Shown here piece by piece: positions 1 through 12,255 of a stretch of 64,000 bases of DNA. The stretch comes from Sequoia sempervirens (taxonomy: Eukaryota; Streptophyta; Pinopsida; Cupressales; Cupressaceae): positions 11,884,754-11,948,753 of the forward strand of contig VDFB02000001.1 of NCBI GenBank assembly GCA_007258455.2, written 5' to 3'. How positions within the stretch are numbered: position 1 is the first letter of the stretch; each line of letters opens with the position of its first letter. The notes beneath the pieces were generated by a model. That model did not search any database and had not been told where the DNA came from. It saw only the letters and a program-made list of their open reading frames with translations. The translations under genes and the position numbers were made by a program.

Positions 1-1843
1 GTGGAAAATCTGATTCAAAATGCATTGATGGGACAAAGTGAGCTTAATATTTCAATTTCTGACTTACACATATTGAAACACTCTATGGAAGAAGTAAAAA
101 AAACTTACACATGATGCATCATAGGGATTCAACTACCAAGTTTGCAGATGAAACCTTATCTTTGTCTAAGTAGTTAAGGGGAGAGGTTAGTGAGCTCACC
201 ATTGAGCTAACTCTATGAAGCTTGCTTTGGAAAGTGTCCAAGAGGCACTTCTTGAAGCAAATGATCAACTTTATGAGACCCAATAGTTTAATGAGAAGGA
301 AGGTAGAGAAAGGGAAAACAGAATTGAACAAGTAATGATGGAGCTTGATCACATCCAGGAGGAGTATAACCTTGCTCATTGCCCAAGAAAATTTGAAAAT
401 ATGAGTTCAGACCAGTAAGAGGATTTTTTGGATTAGGAGTTGAGGATAACCTTCGGTTTATTGATAATCCTTTATTTGAATGGGACACTGATTTGACTCA
501 TGACAATCCACTTTTTGAGTTGGAAGATGAAGACTCAAACAATTCCAATGACGCGAGTGGATTGGATTACCAAACTTGGGACCAAGGTACAGTTTCTAGA
601 CATGAGGTGTTGTCACGTGATTGGCATAGTGTGTCGACTTTTAGAATTAATTTTGTTGCCCATTCTCTAACCGACTTGCACATGACTTCGATGTCACCTA
701 CTCGTAGATGAGTTGGATGGTACCCTCAGTTCAGCAGTGGAGTAGTTTATGGTTGAGGCTGGATGGCAGAGATGATTTGATTCCAGGAAATGACTCTGTT
801 GATACTTCCATGCACATCTCTGCTATATCTTTAGTGGGACTTCAATCTGATTACCACTACCCTTACCTTTTATCATTGGTTATGGTGGCTTTTTTTGATG
901 AACATACTAATTTTGAGGTTGGACAAACCTTGGGGCAATTGGTTGCGAGAATATTTCTGGACACAACCAACCCATTAATTGTTTTCATTTGGTTGAGTGA
1001 AGCCTACTGTTGTTGCTTCATAAAGATGATACATAGTATTTCAGATGTCATTTTGATTGCCATGGTTTGGGTGTACTGGTGTGTTTGGGACCATTCTATT
1101 GACACTTGGAGGGTGAGTGTTGATGTTATGATTTCGGCTTGCTTCAGCATAGGCATGTCTTGGTGAGTAGATTTCAAAGTTATGGCAGAGATTGACCTGC
1201 TTCACATTTTGGACGTCATGTGGTGCCATACCAAGGTTAATCTCTTATGGTTGACTAGGGTGATTTTCATGGAGACTAGGAATATTTTTAGCAGTGAGTT
1301 AATCGATGCCACCTTCTCTGAGTTGTTGTGGTAGGACATATTCCATGACATTGATTTCAGTCCCTTCAGGTTTTTTAGTACCAACTTTGATGATTTCTAT
1401 TCACTGGTGGTCTAGGATAGGAGAGTGCAGTTTGGAGACATTGGTCGGTCTGTTATGATCAGTGTTGAACAACTTCAACATGGTGTCACTTTTTTGAGAC
1501 TCACTTGGAACCCGAGAATCACATTAAGTGTTTGGGATGAGAGAGCCAGTGTGAATTTTCCTGAGCTTACTCTTGTGGCACATCAATTTGATTCTCTTTC
1601 AAGGGACATATTTTTGAGTGGGTTGATATTTTGTGGTATTTTATCACTCTTTTTACAGGTGACATTCAGGAGACATCAGGTGTTGGTATCTCGCAGGGCA
1701 GGGATTTGAGTAGTTGGAGCTGCAAACCTCTTAGAATTATTTGGGACCCTGAGATCATTTCTAGCTTCAGTGTGATTCTGATTGTGGATTGAAGGGCTTT
1801 ACTGGTATTGCTTGAGGACAAGCAATCTTTGGGAAGGGCAAAC
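1..1843 (+). mobile_element. Degenerate internal region, 3' part of an LTR retroelement
   Basis: No intact gene. Plus-strand reading frames are short (for example 493-711 and 708-1166) and broken, and no gag, protease, reverse transcriptase or integrase motif could be seen. The first ~100 bases read as a charged, coiled-coil-like stretch. The assignment rests on the right edge: a polypurine-like run at 1831-1843 directly precedes a TGTAATGTCCCC start at 1844, which is the usual layout of the 3' end of a plant LTR element. The 5' part lies outside the window. The frames could be remnants of an extra ORF or pure non-coding leader. Confidence 0.4.
1831..1843 (+). promoter_or_regulatory. Polypurine tract of a plus-strand LTR element
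   Basis: The run GGGAAGGGCAAAC abuts a TG dinucleotide that opens an LTR-like sequence. The preceding GCTTGAGGACAAGC is a context often found upstream of the 3' LTR in plant Ty3 elements. Such tracts prime plus-strand DNA synthesis. Confidence 0.55.
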
Positions 1844-1893
1844 TGTAATGTCCCCATTTACGATGTCCTCTTTCAGTTTGGGTTAATTTTGAT

Positions 1894-1917
1894 ACACTTA
1901 CTATTTTTAGTAAGTGT
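1894..1917. repeat. Hairpin, 9-bp stem
   Basis: ACACTTACT pairs perfectly with AGTAAGTGT across a 6-base ATTTTT loop. It carries the same CTTACTATTTTTAG word as the stronger hairpin at 2009-2044. Confidence 0.7.
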
Positions 1918-2008
1918 TATTTTTAGCAGGGGTTTGGTACTGAGCTTCCGTCCTCAATGAGCCTTTTCGAGCTCCTTAGTTTCTCTCTGGCTCATGTTTT
2001 AGGGCACA

Positions 2009-2044
2009 ACTTACTATTTTTAGGACTTTCTAAAAATAGTAAGT
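2009..2044. repeat. Perfect hairpin, 15-bp stem, 6-base loop
   Basis: ACTTACTATTTTTAG at 2009-2023 is the exact reverse complement of 2030-2044; the loop is GACTTT. It lies in the 5' part of the putative LTR and could fold in the transcript. Confidence 0.8.
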
Positions 2045-3288
2045 CATCCAGGGTAGGCAAGACTTGGTCAGGGTTATCTCCCAACCTTATTTTCAGTGGA
2101 GGCATTAGTTTCTATGGTTGGGACATTTTAATATTTAATCTCCCCTTCGATATTGGATTTTAATAAAGTACCTTTATATTTTAATGTTGAGGGGTCATAA
2201 GGGACATGTTTGTACCATGATGCCTAGTGCAATGACTTAAAGTCATTTTAAAGACCTTCAAAGGTATTTTATAATACACTTTATTGGTGGATGCCTAAGG
2301 TGAGAATGAAGTTGATTTTTAACAAAGTTAATGTTGAAAATAAAGATTTTAAATTATATTATTTAAAAAGCTACTTTTAACTTGGGCACCCAAGTTGGAG
2401 GAAGGAAAATAATTTAAAATGAATTAAAATCAAATGCTAATGTAAAGTGGCATTGGTTTTTAGGGTGAACTGGTCGCCCTAATTTGAAGGCTTCTTTAAA
2501 AACTTCATTTGAAGCTTATTTTCTCATGGACGAGTTTGTCGACAGAAGGAGATGTTGTTGGTATTGTACCAGAAGGTCTAAAGAACATGTTTGAGGACGA
2601 AAACCCTCAAATTCAAAGATTGGCTTCATCAGTGAAAGACCTACTAAAGCTAGTGAAGGGGTGATTTCACTCAGAGGTCACCATTTGCGCTTCAAAGTTG
2701 TAGATTACAGATTTTGAGATGAAGATTTTTTATCATTTTTTATGTGGGTTTGTTGGTTTTTGGCTTGTGGAGCCTTGGAAATGATTTGGTGAATTTTGTG
2801 CTGCTATTTGGTGATGATTTTTATAATTTTTGGGCACTTTCAGTTTGGACCTGATTCCATATTTTTGCTCATATCTCTAAGAAGGATTTAAAAATCAAAA
2901 TGGGTATTTAATCAAATGATGTCTCTTGCAAGGGCAGTTCTATCAAGTATTGACATGTATTTTTGGGTGAAGATTTCATTTTTCTAGAGCTAGTCGAGTT
3001 TCTCAAGGAGGGACAACTTCTTAGGTGTGAAATACAAGGGGTTTGGACAAGTTTATCAAGGAGAAAGAAATCCCACTCTAAGATGTCGGTTGATTGCTTT
3101 GAAGAGGGTTTACTATTGTTACTACTATGCTTTTTCCAAGTCTGAAGGCTCTTTGATTTTTTGATATAGACATTATAAATCTACTCTTTAAATGCTCTAT
3201 GAAAATATGATTATTGTAGTGATTTAAAGAATATTTCTAGCAAGTATATGTTTGTTTCATTTGCTTATTTATATATATCATATGGTAT

Positions 3289-5909
3289 CAATGCGAAATG
3301 TATGGCATATGAGGAAAAAAACATTCAAACAAACTTGAAAACAACTCAAAAAACTACATATAACAGCTGGAAGAAACAAGGAAAAAATAAAAAAAAATAT
3401 TTGGGGTTCATTACGTTCTAGACCACATGAATCTCATATTTTCAAATAGAATCTTAGTTTTATACAATTAAAACAAATATACAAGGTTATTGGGTCGATC
3501 AAGTCCAATAACAATGTATAAATTGAAACAAAAGATAATACAAATAATCTCACAATGCATTTTAAATAGCAATAGAATAATAACAATTTATTGTTCCCTA
3601 GAGAGTACTTTATAAGGAATACTAGCTTTTTCCTTTAAGAAACAAGGTTAATTAAATATCTCAATTTACTTCTACAATGAAGATTTATTCAATTATGTGT
3701 TTGGATGAAGTTTTGGCTATAAAAATGAGGATACCTCACATTGACAACCATGTTGTAAACCTAATAGTAAAGTGGAACATAACTTTTTACTGGGGATATC
3801 ATCATAAAAATGAATATTAAGGGTACATAAGGAGATGAAATATTATGTCATTCCATGAATACATCCCTAGGCTTGGACACCTATTGATATACGATATTAT
3901 TAGATTGTGTATGAAAAAGTAACTAGTAATTTTAATCTTCTTAGAGGTTGTCTCTCCCCCTATAAAACTCAACATGTCCCTATGTCCCTTTCTCTAAATT
4001 TAAAATGTAAATTTGAGGACTTGTGGGTTATGGACCCATAATGTAGCTTAAAATAGGCTTCTGTAACAAACTTGGATGTACCTTGATATTTATATCAACT
4101 TTATTAAGAAATGTGTATGGAACTAATATTGATGTTCTTGATCTTTAATCATGAATTTAGAGCAACTCTAATCAAGAGGAAGACAACCAACATTGGTTTT
4201 TATAGAAATTAGCATTTGGAAGGGTTTAGCACCTAAGTGCTATCTTCATCTTGTCCAAATCATAAGAGTACAATGTAAGCTTCTTACATAAGGAACAAAA
4301 GAAATACATTGCTCAACCAAGTGAACTGCTAGATGATCAAGGCCAATGTAAGGTACAAGAATAAAATAAAAAGGATGCTCCACAACAAGGATGATTGGAA
4401 TCAACAACATGGGTAATGTTAAAGAAAAAAATGATATAAGATCAAGTAATGGAAACAATGCAAGTTGGAAGTCTATAAACAAGCACTTTATGCCCCGTTA
4501 TAAAATTCAAATAAGGAGAAAATCATGAATTCTTATATTGCTTAAAGAATCATGTGAAAATCCAAGTCCCCATAGCCTCATCAAGGGAAAAAAATAATGT
4601 CTTATAAATGTATTATTCATGTGGGAATGCAAAATAATGTGATTGATCTAGATCATCAAAAGAAAAGTGAAAGAATGAATAGACATTTACAAATCCATGG
4701 TTGCACATTAATCATCATGTGTAGTACCATATCAAACCCAAAGATAACTTAATTCTTTGTTTGAGAAGTTTAATCCTTAAAACTCCCTATCATATCAAGA
4801 TAATTAATTCAAATTACCTTTGGTACGGGCCACCATCATGTGTAAGGTTTCTAGTCATCATGATCATTTGAATCTGTTGTTGAATATTCTACCAAAAGCC
4901 TAAATCAGCAACATTTATCACATCAAGGATGAGGAGGCGAGGAGGCTTTATGGGCATCACATGAAGAGGACATGAAATTATGTTGTTATATTATCACTAG
5001 ATTCCTTCATTTCTTTTCATTTGGTTAGTAGGAACAAGAGCAATCCATAATGCTTTATCCATTGGACAAGCTTTTTATTACTTATACTTTGTTATGGGAA
5101 ATGTGTCTTACTTAGAGCTAGACTCTAGAATTTTACTTGTTCCTAATGAAAAAATTGAAGCCATGGATTACCATCCATACGCTAATGTATCTAGAGCAAG
5201 GATGAAGAGAAGTCTCTATTTCACGCCTTCCATCAATGCCTAAGGCATTGGCTTTCAGTATAAATGAAGAAGATGAAGTCAACGTGGAGCCAGGAGGGCT
5301 ACACAAGTCAATACAAACCAAGGGAAGATCTGAATCATTGACAGAGGTCAAATATTTGTCTTGAAGGGTGCATGGATCCTTGACCTGTATGGTAGCCGTC
5401 ATTTAACCCTATCATAATTCTAGATCAATGGTGAAGACACCACCTTGTATTCACAAAGATAAGCTATGTACTTCTTACAATATGATACGCCAATAAATGG
5501 TTTCTCTACAAACGTCATGAAATGATTTGCAGGAATGCACATAATGGAATTGTTGAGCAGATTTGAGCATCGATCAATGCATAATGAAGGGCAGTTCTAT
5601 GTTAGATATCATAGTCGGAAATAATAAAAATGGGAGCAACATATTTCACATTGTGGAAAAATAAATGGGTACATGAAACAATCAACAATATGCCTCAAGT
5701 ATAAGCAATTCCTTCAATTTGGGTCAAGCTATTGTGTCTCTAAATATAGAAACATTAACAGGTAACTTCTAGTTGAGCTGACTTCTTGTCCATGTATACA
5801 TTTCAAAGATGATAAATATTAAACTCAAATGTATATGTGAGTGGCTGGACAACTTTAAGAAACTCGTAAAATTCATATATTTTGAAAAATTTCTGAATGT
5901 ATGTCATAA
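3289..5909. other. No gene seen
   Basis: AT-rich sequence with only short, non-conserved frames (4246-4482 and 5133-5402, both on the minus strand). No RNA gene or transposon domain was recognised. It may be decayed repeat sequence. Confidence 0.5.
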
Positions 5910-6308
5910 TAGGGGAGAGGGGCCCATAGTGGAGCGAGGTCCAATAGTGGGGATAGAAGTAGTCCTCAATGGGCCCCATAGTGGAACACCTTAATATCCA
6001 ATTGCAAAACACTTTTTATCCATAAAGTACATAAACTAACAAATCATATGATGCCACATTAGTGCACCAATAAAACATGACTTAGTGTACCACTATTGGT
6101 CTCACTTTTTTTTAGGGCTTTTTTAGATACCTCAACAAAAAGCATGCTGATGTGGCATCATATTTGATGATATGCCCTAAAACAAAATATAGAAGCACAC
6201 AAATTGCCAAATAAAATGTTGTACAAAATTGAGAATGATTTAAAATTTCCACATAAGATTTTGAGAAACACGAAGTTAGGGTGCTCCACTATGGGCCCCT
6301 CTCCCCTA
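5910..6308. mobile_element. MITE-like element with 26-bp perfect TIRs
   Basis: Positions 5910-5935 and 6283-6308 are exact inverted copies of a GC-rich 26-mer (core GGGGCCCATAGTGGAGC). If the outermost TA is the target duplication, the element is 395 bp between TA dinucleotides, like Tc1/mariner-derived Stowaway MITEs, although Stowaway ends normally begin CTCCCTCC. Inside there are further inverted blocks: ATCATATGATGCCACAT near 6044 against ATGTGGCATCATAT near 6149, and a partial extra copy of the CCATAGTGGA word near 5980. It has no coding capacity. The overlapping 61- and 69-residue frames come from the repeat itself. Confidence 0.75.
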
Positions 6309-7879
6309 AATGAATAATAAAGAAGTGTGTGTTGTTCATTTTACAAGATGACATACATATATAATTTAAATTTGATCATTGATGTTGTTAAATACATTAT
6401 GTTCTAATAAATAGGAACTAGGATGAAAAAATATTTCTTAGGTACATATAACCACTCTAAAACCTAAGGAATTGATATCATTACTTCATTACTAACGAAA
6501 ACTCATCACTAAGATCTAAAACAAAAGAACTAATGTTATGGACTGAAATTTTCTTAGTCTTGACCATGCATCTAACCTTTAAGTGGGCCATGAGAATAAC
6601 TCTCTAGATCAATATCTTATTTGAAAGCTCATAGAGTAGGCCTATTGATTTTCTATGGATATGGTTCCTTAGGATGAGCCCAAGTATAAATAAGGAGTTG
6701 CTCAAGACAATGTTAACTCTAGACAAGATTTTAAATATGGATGTGAACACACATGTGATATAATATTTTCAATAATACTATAGAAAAATTAACATAAGGG
6801 TCTTATAGAATCAAGTCTTATGACTCAAAGATTAGGAGAAGTGTATAGCACCAGGCATACACAAGGATCATGAAGTATCTACAGATAAAGGGAATTTCCA
6901 AGGCATTAAGGATCAATCATTAGGCTCTTATGCCAAATGTAATGCTACTTTTCTCCATGTTGGCTATTTGAATAACAACAATGGACTTAATATAACAAAT
7001 ATTAGAGTTAATATAATTTATAATATGCAATATTATCAAAATAAATGTGGATAATTAATGTAAACTACAAACATGTGACAATTAAATAATCAACATAGTA
7101 AATAGAATAACACCTCCACATAGATTAATCAGATTAACACCAAATCATATAAGACTATATTCCCAATAACATCATTGCAATAGTTATCAATATTTATCTT
7201 AAAGTCAGGGAAAGGCAGATATCCAACACTTAGAGGAACGATTATGGACCTAGGTTGTTTCCCAACACAAACACCCCTGAAGGAACCGGTTCTTGCACAA
7301 AACCAACTTGCCTTCACGACATAAACCAGTTCTTACACAGAATCCAACATGCCTTCACAACATAAACACAACCTTGGCCAGGACACTCTTGGGTGTATGT
7401 TGTACCCCGAGTTAGACACACGCTGCATGTGCCCCTTCTCCACATGTTTAAATGCCCACCTAGACCCTAACCTTCACTTCTTTGTACCCTTTTAGTTCCC
7501 CTTTCCTTTTTCTCTTCTCTCCTTGAATGTTCTCCATTCTTCCATGTCTCACATGAATGATTTATATATCCTTTTAAGGGGTGGTTTCCAAATTATCACA
7601 CCCTTTCACAAAAAGTTGTCTTTTAATAATTATTTAAATAAATAATTATTCTTCCTTATTAAAGAGTGATTACATATATTCTTTATTAATCTCTCTTTTA
7701 ACCAAATGATCATAATATCCTTTATTTTCCATCTCCCTTTTAATTCTAAAGGGGTATTTCCTAGATTCCTCTTCTTTTGGAGAAAAAATCACATAACAGA
7801 AAGGATGGAATTAATTAAATAAATAATAAATATTTAATTAATTAATAGTTTAGGATAGAGTAAAATAAGGTGTGATTGT
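6309..7879. other. No gene seen
   Basis: AT-rich. The stretch 7595-7860 has repeated TTTAATTAAATAAAT-type palindromic words like those in the LTR at 10419. The frame at 7129-7317 (minus) has no recognisable similarity. Confidence 0.5.
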
Positions 7880-7884
7880 GTAAG

Positions 7885-8214
7885 TGTTAGGAAATATCAT
7901 TAGTGCTTCACATTGTGGTAGCAATTATTATGTGTAAATGTAACATTTATAATATTACATTAGTGTGAGGATGTAAATGAGCTGTTATAAACAACTCATA
8001 TAATAGAATTAGCATATAATTAGCATAGCAATATGATTAACGCATTGTTATTATAATAGGCTTGGAGGATATTTCAATTGAGCTAATATCCTATAATATA
8101 GAAGACATCCTCCTATATATATGTAATATCTATTAAATGAAAATTAAGAAAGCACCTATTATTTTGTATTTTATTATTTTAGCTTTTATTTTCCTATGCT
8201 CATATTTTCTATAA
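7885..8214 (+). repeat. 5' LTR of the copia-type element
   Basis: Begins TGTTAGGAAATATCA and ends TTTTCTATAA. The likely ancestral terminus was the usual copia CTAACA, now mutated. Aligns along its length with 10049-10362. Confidence 0.85.
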
Positions 8215-8216
8215 TA

Positions 8217-8228
8217 TGGTATCAGAGC
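8217..8228 (+). promoter_or_regulatory. Primer-binding site, tRNA-Met type
   Basis: TGGTATCAGAGC is the standard complement of the 3' end of plant initiator tRNA-Met. It lies two bases inside the left LTR and sets the element's orientation as plus. Confidence 0.9.
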
Positions 8229-8608
8229 ATTGTTGATTCTTGTGTGCCTGTGCATTGAGATTGTAATGTCAAGAATGTTTCCAGTTAGGCAATGGTAAAT
8301 TTGGAAGAAGATCTTCACTGGAATTGAATGGCTCTTGAAGATTATTATTTCCTGAAGCTTGCAGGGTGTATGGTTCAATAAAAATTCAATTTCCTGGGCA
8401 CCTACAGAATGCCATTCACAAGACACCGCAAAAAATAATGAGAATTTGTATAAACAAATCTCGAGGATCCTAGGTCGCCAATACTGACATCGACATCTTT
8501 GTCAATTCCATTCTCTTTCCCAAAGTGCCAATTGCACTTCGATTATCCAATCATTTGTTGCTTGGATTGACACAAAAAATATTCATTTGCAAGTAGTCTG
8601 ATTTCAAT

Positions 8609-8851
8609 GTGGATCTCAATTTTGTTCTTCAACGTAAGGAATATCATTCTAAGCATGTTGCACACCTACAAATAAGTGGCCGCAATTATGATAGTCAAGT
8701 AAAAATGGTGTGTGTGGTGGAGCAAGGATCAATTGCAGGAGCCTTCGATGTTCGCTTAGCATTTGATGAGGAGTTTGAAGAATATTTGAGACAACTTGGA
8801 GAAGATGAAGTCTTGAGTAATAACTTTTATTATATTAGAAATTACAGCTGA
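8609..8851 (+). CDS. 80-codon ORF of unknown function inside the copia-type element
   Basis: Not recognised. The product begins MDLNFVLQRKEYHSKHVAHL and is rich in charged residues, with an acidic middle (DEEFEEYLRQLGEDE). It matches no retroelement protein I know. Its composition is protein-like, unlike the surrounding frames, so it may be a host exon picked up by the element. The start codon is unproven and the frame may once have extended upstream. Confidence 0.3.
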   Translation: MDLNFVLQRKEYHSKHVAHLQISGRNYDSQVKMVCVVEQGSIAGAFDVRLAFDEEFEEYLRQLGEDEVLSNNFYYIRNYS

Positions 8852-10038
8852 GTTTTAATAGTTTTATAGTGGTAGGTTATTGTTTAATGTTTCAAAATGT
8901 CATATTAGTTCTTGAAGTGATATTTTGTCTCGTAGTCTAAAATTCAAGTTCTATGGTGTCAATTTTCACAAGTCACTAAAAATTGTGTTATGAAAATTAT
9001 GTGTATCAAAATTTAAAAGTGTCAAAATAATTAAAAAATTCTCAATTGTAATTGGATGCACTATCGCTTGTATGTGATGTCCATCTTATGGGGGGCATTA
9101 TAAAATTGAGCCTCAAATTAAAATTTTATAAGTAGCAAGCTCATTGGAGGACGGAGGCACGGGAGGTTCGAGGTCAATTAGTGACCTCTCATCAGTCACC
9201 AACGATGGGGCTGCATAGAGCTATGGTGGAATTCTTTTTGGTATGCTCTTTGTTGTGTGCAGTGTGGCGTGTACATGTTTACAGTGTTCCTGTTGCTTTG
9301 TGTGGTTGATGTTGGAAGAGAAATTGTATAGGATGGTAGATAACTGCAGAGATCCTCTAATTGTGATGATACTTTGACTACCATACTTTTTTGGAAGATG
9401 ATCGGTCAATGAATATGTTCATTGGAAATAGTGATCATGTACACCAAGATCTAGACAACAATATCCAGATAGTAGTATGTAGCATGATATGATTCGCTTT
9501 TTAGTGTTCCTGGTTATGTGAATAAATGGAATTTCACATTGTGGGGGGAAAATAATAACCAATGTTACATTTCCATTATGTGTGAAAACAACTAAAGTCA
9601 AGGGAAGCTTCCAATGGCAGTGGTGATTGTCTATGTTGTTCAAGATTGAGCGGTTGTGATCGATAACAGTGACTACAGTTAAGAACACTGTGTTCTTATG
9701 GAATGTAGTGTGAAAAATTTTCCAATGTGAGTTTTTCATATTTATGATATGTATGTTGATTCATATATATTTCCCTGATGTACAAGCATAGTGGTGAACA
9801 AAAGCACCAAAGTAAGTCATTTCATGGATCTTGAAAGGCTTTGTGGGAGGATCTAGAAAACCACATGAGGTGGACAATTGATGGGTTGTTGCCACATCAA
9901 GGTTTGTGGTAAGTTTGTTTAAAATCATGGAAGGAGAGAGCCTTTCTTTTGGATCAAGAACTTAAGTCACATAGTTGGACATGCCACAGGGGTGAGCATA
10001 TTGTAGAGTGTGAATTTTTTTCTACCATGTTCACACTA

Positions 10039-10048
10039 AGGGGGGGAA
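10039..10048 (+). promoter_or_regulatory. Polypurine tract of the copia-type element
   Basis: An uninterrupted purine run AGGGGGGGAA immediately precedes the TG of the 3' LTR. Confidence 0.85.
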
Positions 10049-10362
10049 TGCTAGGAAATATCCTTAGTGCTTCATATTGTGGTAGTAATTATGATGTGTA
10101 AATTACATTAGTGTGAGGATGTAAATGAGTTGTTATAAACAACTCATTTAATAGAATTACAATATAGCTAGCATAACAATATGATTAATGTATTGTTATT
10201 ATAATAGGCTTGGAGGATATTTCAGTCGAGCTAATATCCTAGAATATAGGAGACATCCTCCTATATAGATGTAATATGTATTGAATGGAAATTAAGGAAG
10301 CACGTATTATTTTGTATTTTATTATTGTAGATTATATTTTCTTGTGCTCATATTTTCTAATA
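10049..10362 (+). repeat. 3' LTR of the copia-type element
   Basis: Begins TGCTAGGAAATATCC, ends TTTTCTAATA, and is followed by the GTAAG target duplication. Confidence 0.85.
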
Positions 10363-10418
10363 GTAAGGTCATATTTTAGGTGTCTATAGACATATTCCCA
10401 AACCCGTAGATTTGTTAT

Positions 10419-11504
10419 TGTAGACATACAAAATTGACATAATGCATCTAATGTTTGTCATTTAATTAAATAAATAAAAATTATTTAATTAAATCTCTAA
10501 TGTTCTTCTATTAGTTAAATAAATCATTTTATTTAATTAATCCTAATGTCCTCTTTTGATAAAATAAATCACTATATTTGATTAAATCATATTTCATCTT
10601 CTTTAAATTAACTAAACTAAACTTTATTTAATTTAATCTAACATCATCACCCCTCTTTAATTAAATAAATCAAAATCCTTTATTTAATTAAATCTAAATC
10701 ATACTCTTCTCAACTTTTATTTAAATCAACCCAAAAATCTAAATCAAATGGTCACATGAACTAATCCCTCATTAAATTAATCAAATCCTGATTAATTTAA
10801 TCCTAATCACCTAAATCCTCTAGATATTGCCACTTGTACATGAAAAATACATTTAATTAATTTATTAAATCTCTATTTTCTCTCAACATGGCATCTTTAG
10901 GGGAATATTCCTCTAAGTTTGAAAATCCTTCCAAGTGGATTTGTCCTTCCAACAAAACATTCATTCCCTCTTACATGTCCTTGTGCATTGAGCCAAGTGG
11001 CATTTAATTCATTCTTTTCTCCCTCCAACAAGTCATTTCACAAATTTGAAATTCCACCTAATAACATTTATCATACACAATGACCAAAATGTGCACAACC
11101 TTCATCCTCTCACATCTTGACAAGTGGAATCTTGCCATTGGATTATCTTTTATCCCACATTCATCCTATTCTTCAACTCTCCATCATTCTTTCTTATAAA
11201 TAGAGGCCTCCTCTATTGTATTACTCCTCCACAATCTCAGTCATTTGAATCCACATCCATCATCCAGGAGCTTATCAAGGATTGGGAAAGGGCTTCTTTC
11301 CACATCAAAGAAGCACCAATCCACTATGGGATAGAGTTTGATTCTTGCTTTCTTATGCTTTCACTTAACATATATTGATATCTTACTTCTTTGTTTGCAT
11401 AGGTAGCATGATGCAATATTTTTTAGGGATGCTTGAGTTTTCTTATTTTAAATTGACTAACAATGTTAATGGTTGTTCGTTTTGAGTATTTACAAATTTT
11501 AGCA
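10419..11504 (+). repeat. Left LTR copy of the 20.7-kb element
   Basis: Runs from TGTAGACATACAAAATTGAC to ATTTTAGCA and aligns over its full length with 30020-31081, with one extra ~22-bp AT block near 10466. It contains serial AATTAAAT palindromes (10455-10870). The frame at 11124-11378 recurs at 30701-30955 because the LTRs are homologous; there is no other support for it coding. Confidence 0.75.
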
Positions 11505-12255
11505 TCCACAAAATTGCACTAGAAGGAGGGCCCATTAGGGTGATAGAGAAAAGTTTTCATGATTTTATTGTTAAAGTTTTCCTACCATTGGAAATTCTAT
11601 CATTGTGATCTTATTTCTATAATGTTTAGTAATCTTAGTAATATGTCATTTATGATTTCTCATTCATTTATTTGAATAGGGGAACGCATTGAGCTAATCA
11701 TTACTTGTCCTCAACTAATCAATATCTATGTGGCATCTTGCTATGTTGCGCTATTGACATTTTTCTATACATATCCTGCATATCAATAAGTTATCTTGCT
11801 TATCTGGTTTCATTTTGATTTTGATAAATGTTGTTGTCCATTGTCTTTGTTATTGATATCAATCTAATATAAGAAAACATTGTGGATTCCATAATTTGAT
11901 TGAAATTGTTTTGGTAAAAGTGTATCAATGCATTGAAATCTGATCATTCAAGCTTCTGAATTTAACACATCTTTAGACAAGTGCATTTAGCACACTTTTA
12001 CTACGATGCTTTTGAATTTTTTTTACATCTTTTGCATAGGGCATATTTTATTTTTTATTCTCTAGCTTTAGATTGATACATAGGCCGCTGACAATAGCCT
12101 AATCCAAACACAAAACTGCACCTTCATTCTTTCCAATCTTCGTCACTGCAATAATCTACTATTTACTTGTGTATCTGGGTTTCATGCCTTGTCTACGCTT
12201 CTACTAGAGTGCATCACTTTGTATCATTGTGCCTCCTTGTCACTTGTATCAACTA
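11505..12255. other. Internal leader region, no gene seen
   Basis: Follows the left LTR. No recognised ORF and no clear primer-binding site: the bases after the LTR (TCCACAAAATTGCACTAG) do not match a tRNA end I know. The left part (minus-strand direction) would be intron or downstream sequence of the GYF gene fragment. Confidence 0.4.

Larger units (their letters stand above)
1844..3288 (+). repeat. Putative 3' LTR (right end uncertain)
   Basis: Starts TGTAATGTCCCC right after the polypurine tract. No second copy lies in the window, so the right end cannot be fixed. A TG...CA LTR could end near 3288 at ATATATCA, but this is only a guess. Two strong hairpins of the same motif (1894-1917 and 2009-2044) lie in its first 200 bases. 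The short frames at 1957-2163 and 2963-3145 look incidental. Confidence 0.4.
7880..10367 (+). mobile_element. Complete non-autonomous copia-type LTR element, with TSD
   Basis: Two LTRs (7885-8214 and 10049-10362) are bracketed by the 5-bp direct repeat GTAAG (7880-7884 and 10363-10367), the product of integrase-mediated insertion. A primer-binding site matching the 3' end of initiator tRNA-Met follows the left LTR (8217-8228), and a purine run precedes the right one. The internal region is only ~1.83 kb and shows no gag, protease, integrase, RT or RNase H. It would therefore have needed proteins from an autonomous relative. One 80-codon frame at 8609-8851 may be a captured host fragment. The LTRs differ at many positions plus a ~16-bp gap, so the insertion is old. 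Confidence 0.85.

Noticed and set aside
1957..3145. Short plus-strand ORFs in the first LTR
   Set aside because: Too short, not conserved and overlapping hairpins.
3290..3305. Primer-binding site TGGTATCAATGC after the first LTR
   Set aside because: It sits after an LTR already identified as 3' by its polypurine tract, and the match to tRNA-Met is partial. Probably coincidence, or evidence of a tandem copy that cannot be shown here.
11124..11378. Repeated 84-codon ORF (also at 30701-30955)
   Set aside because: The two copies match because they are in LTR copies. Composition is like the surrounding AT-rich DNA, with no domain.
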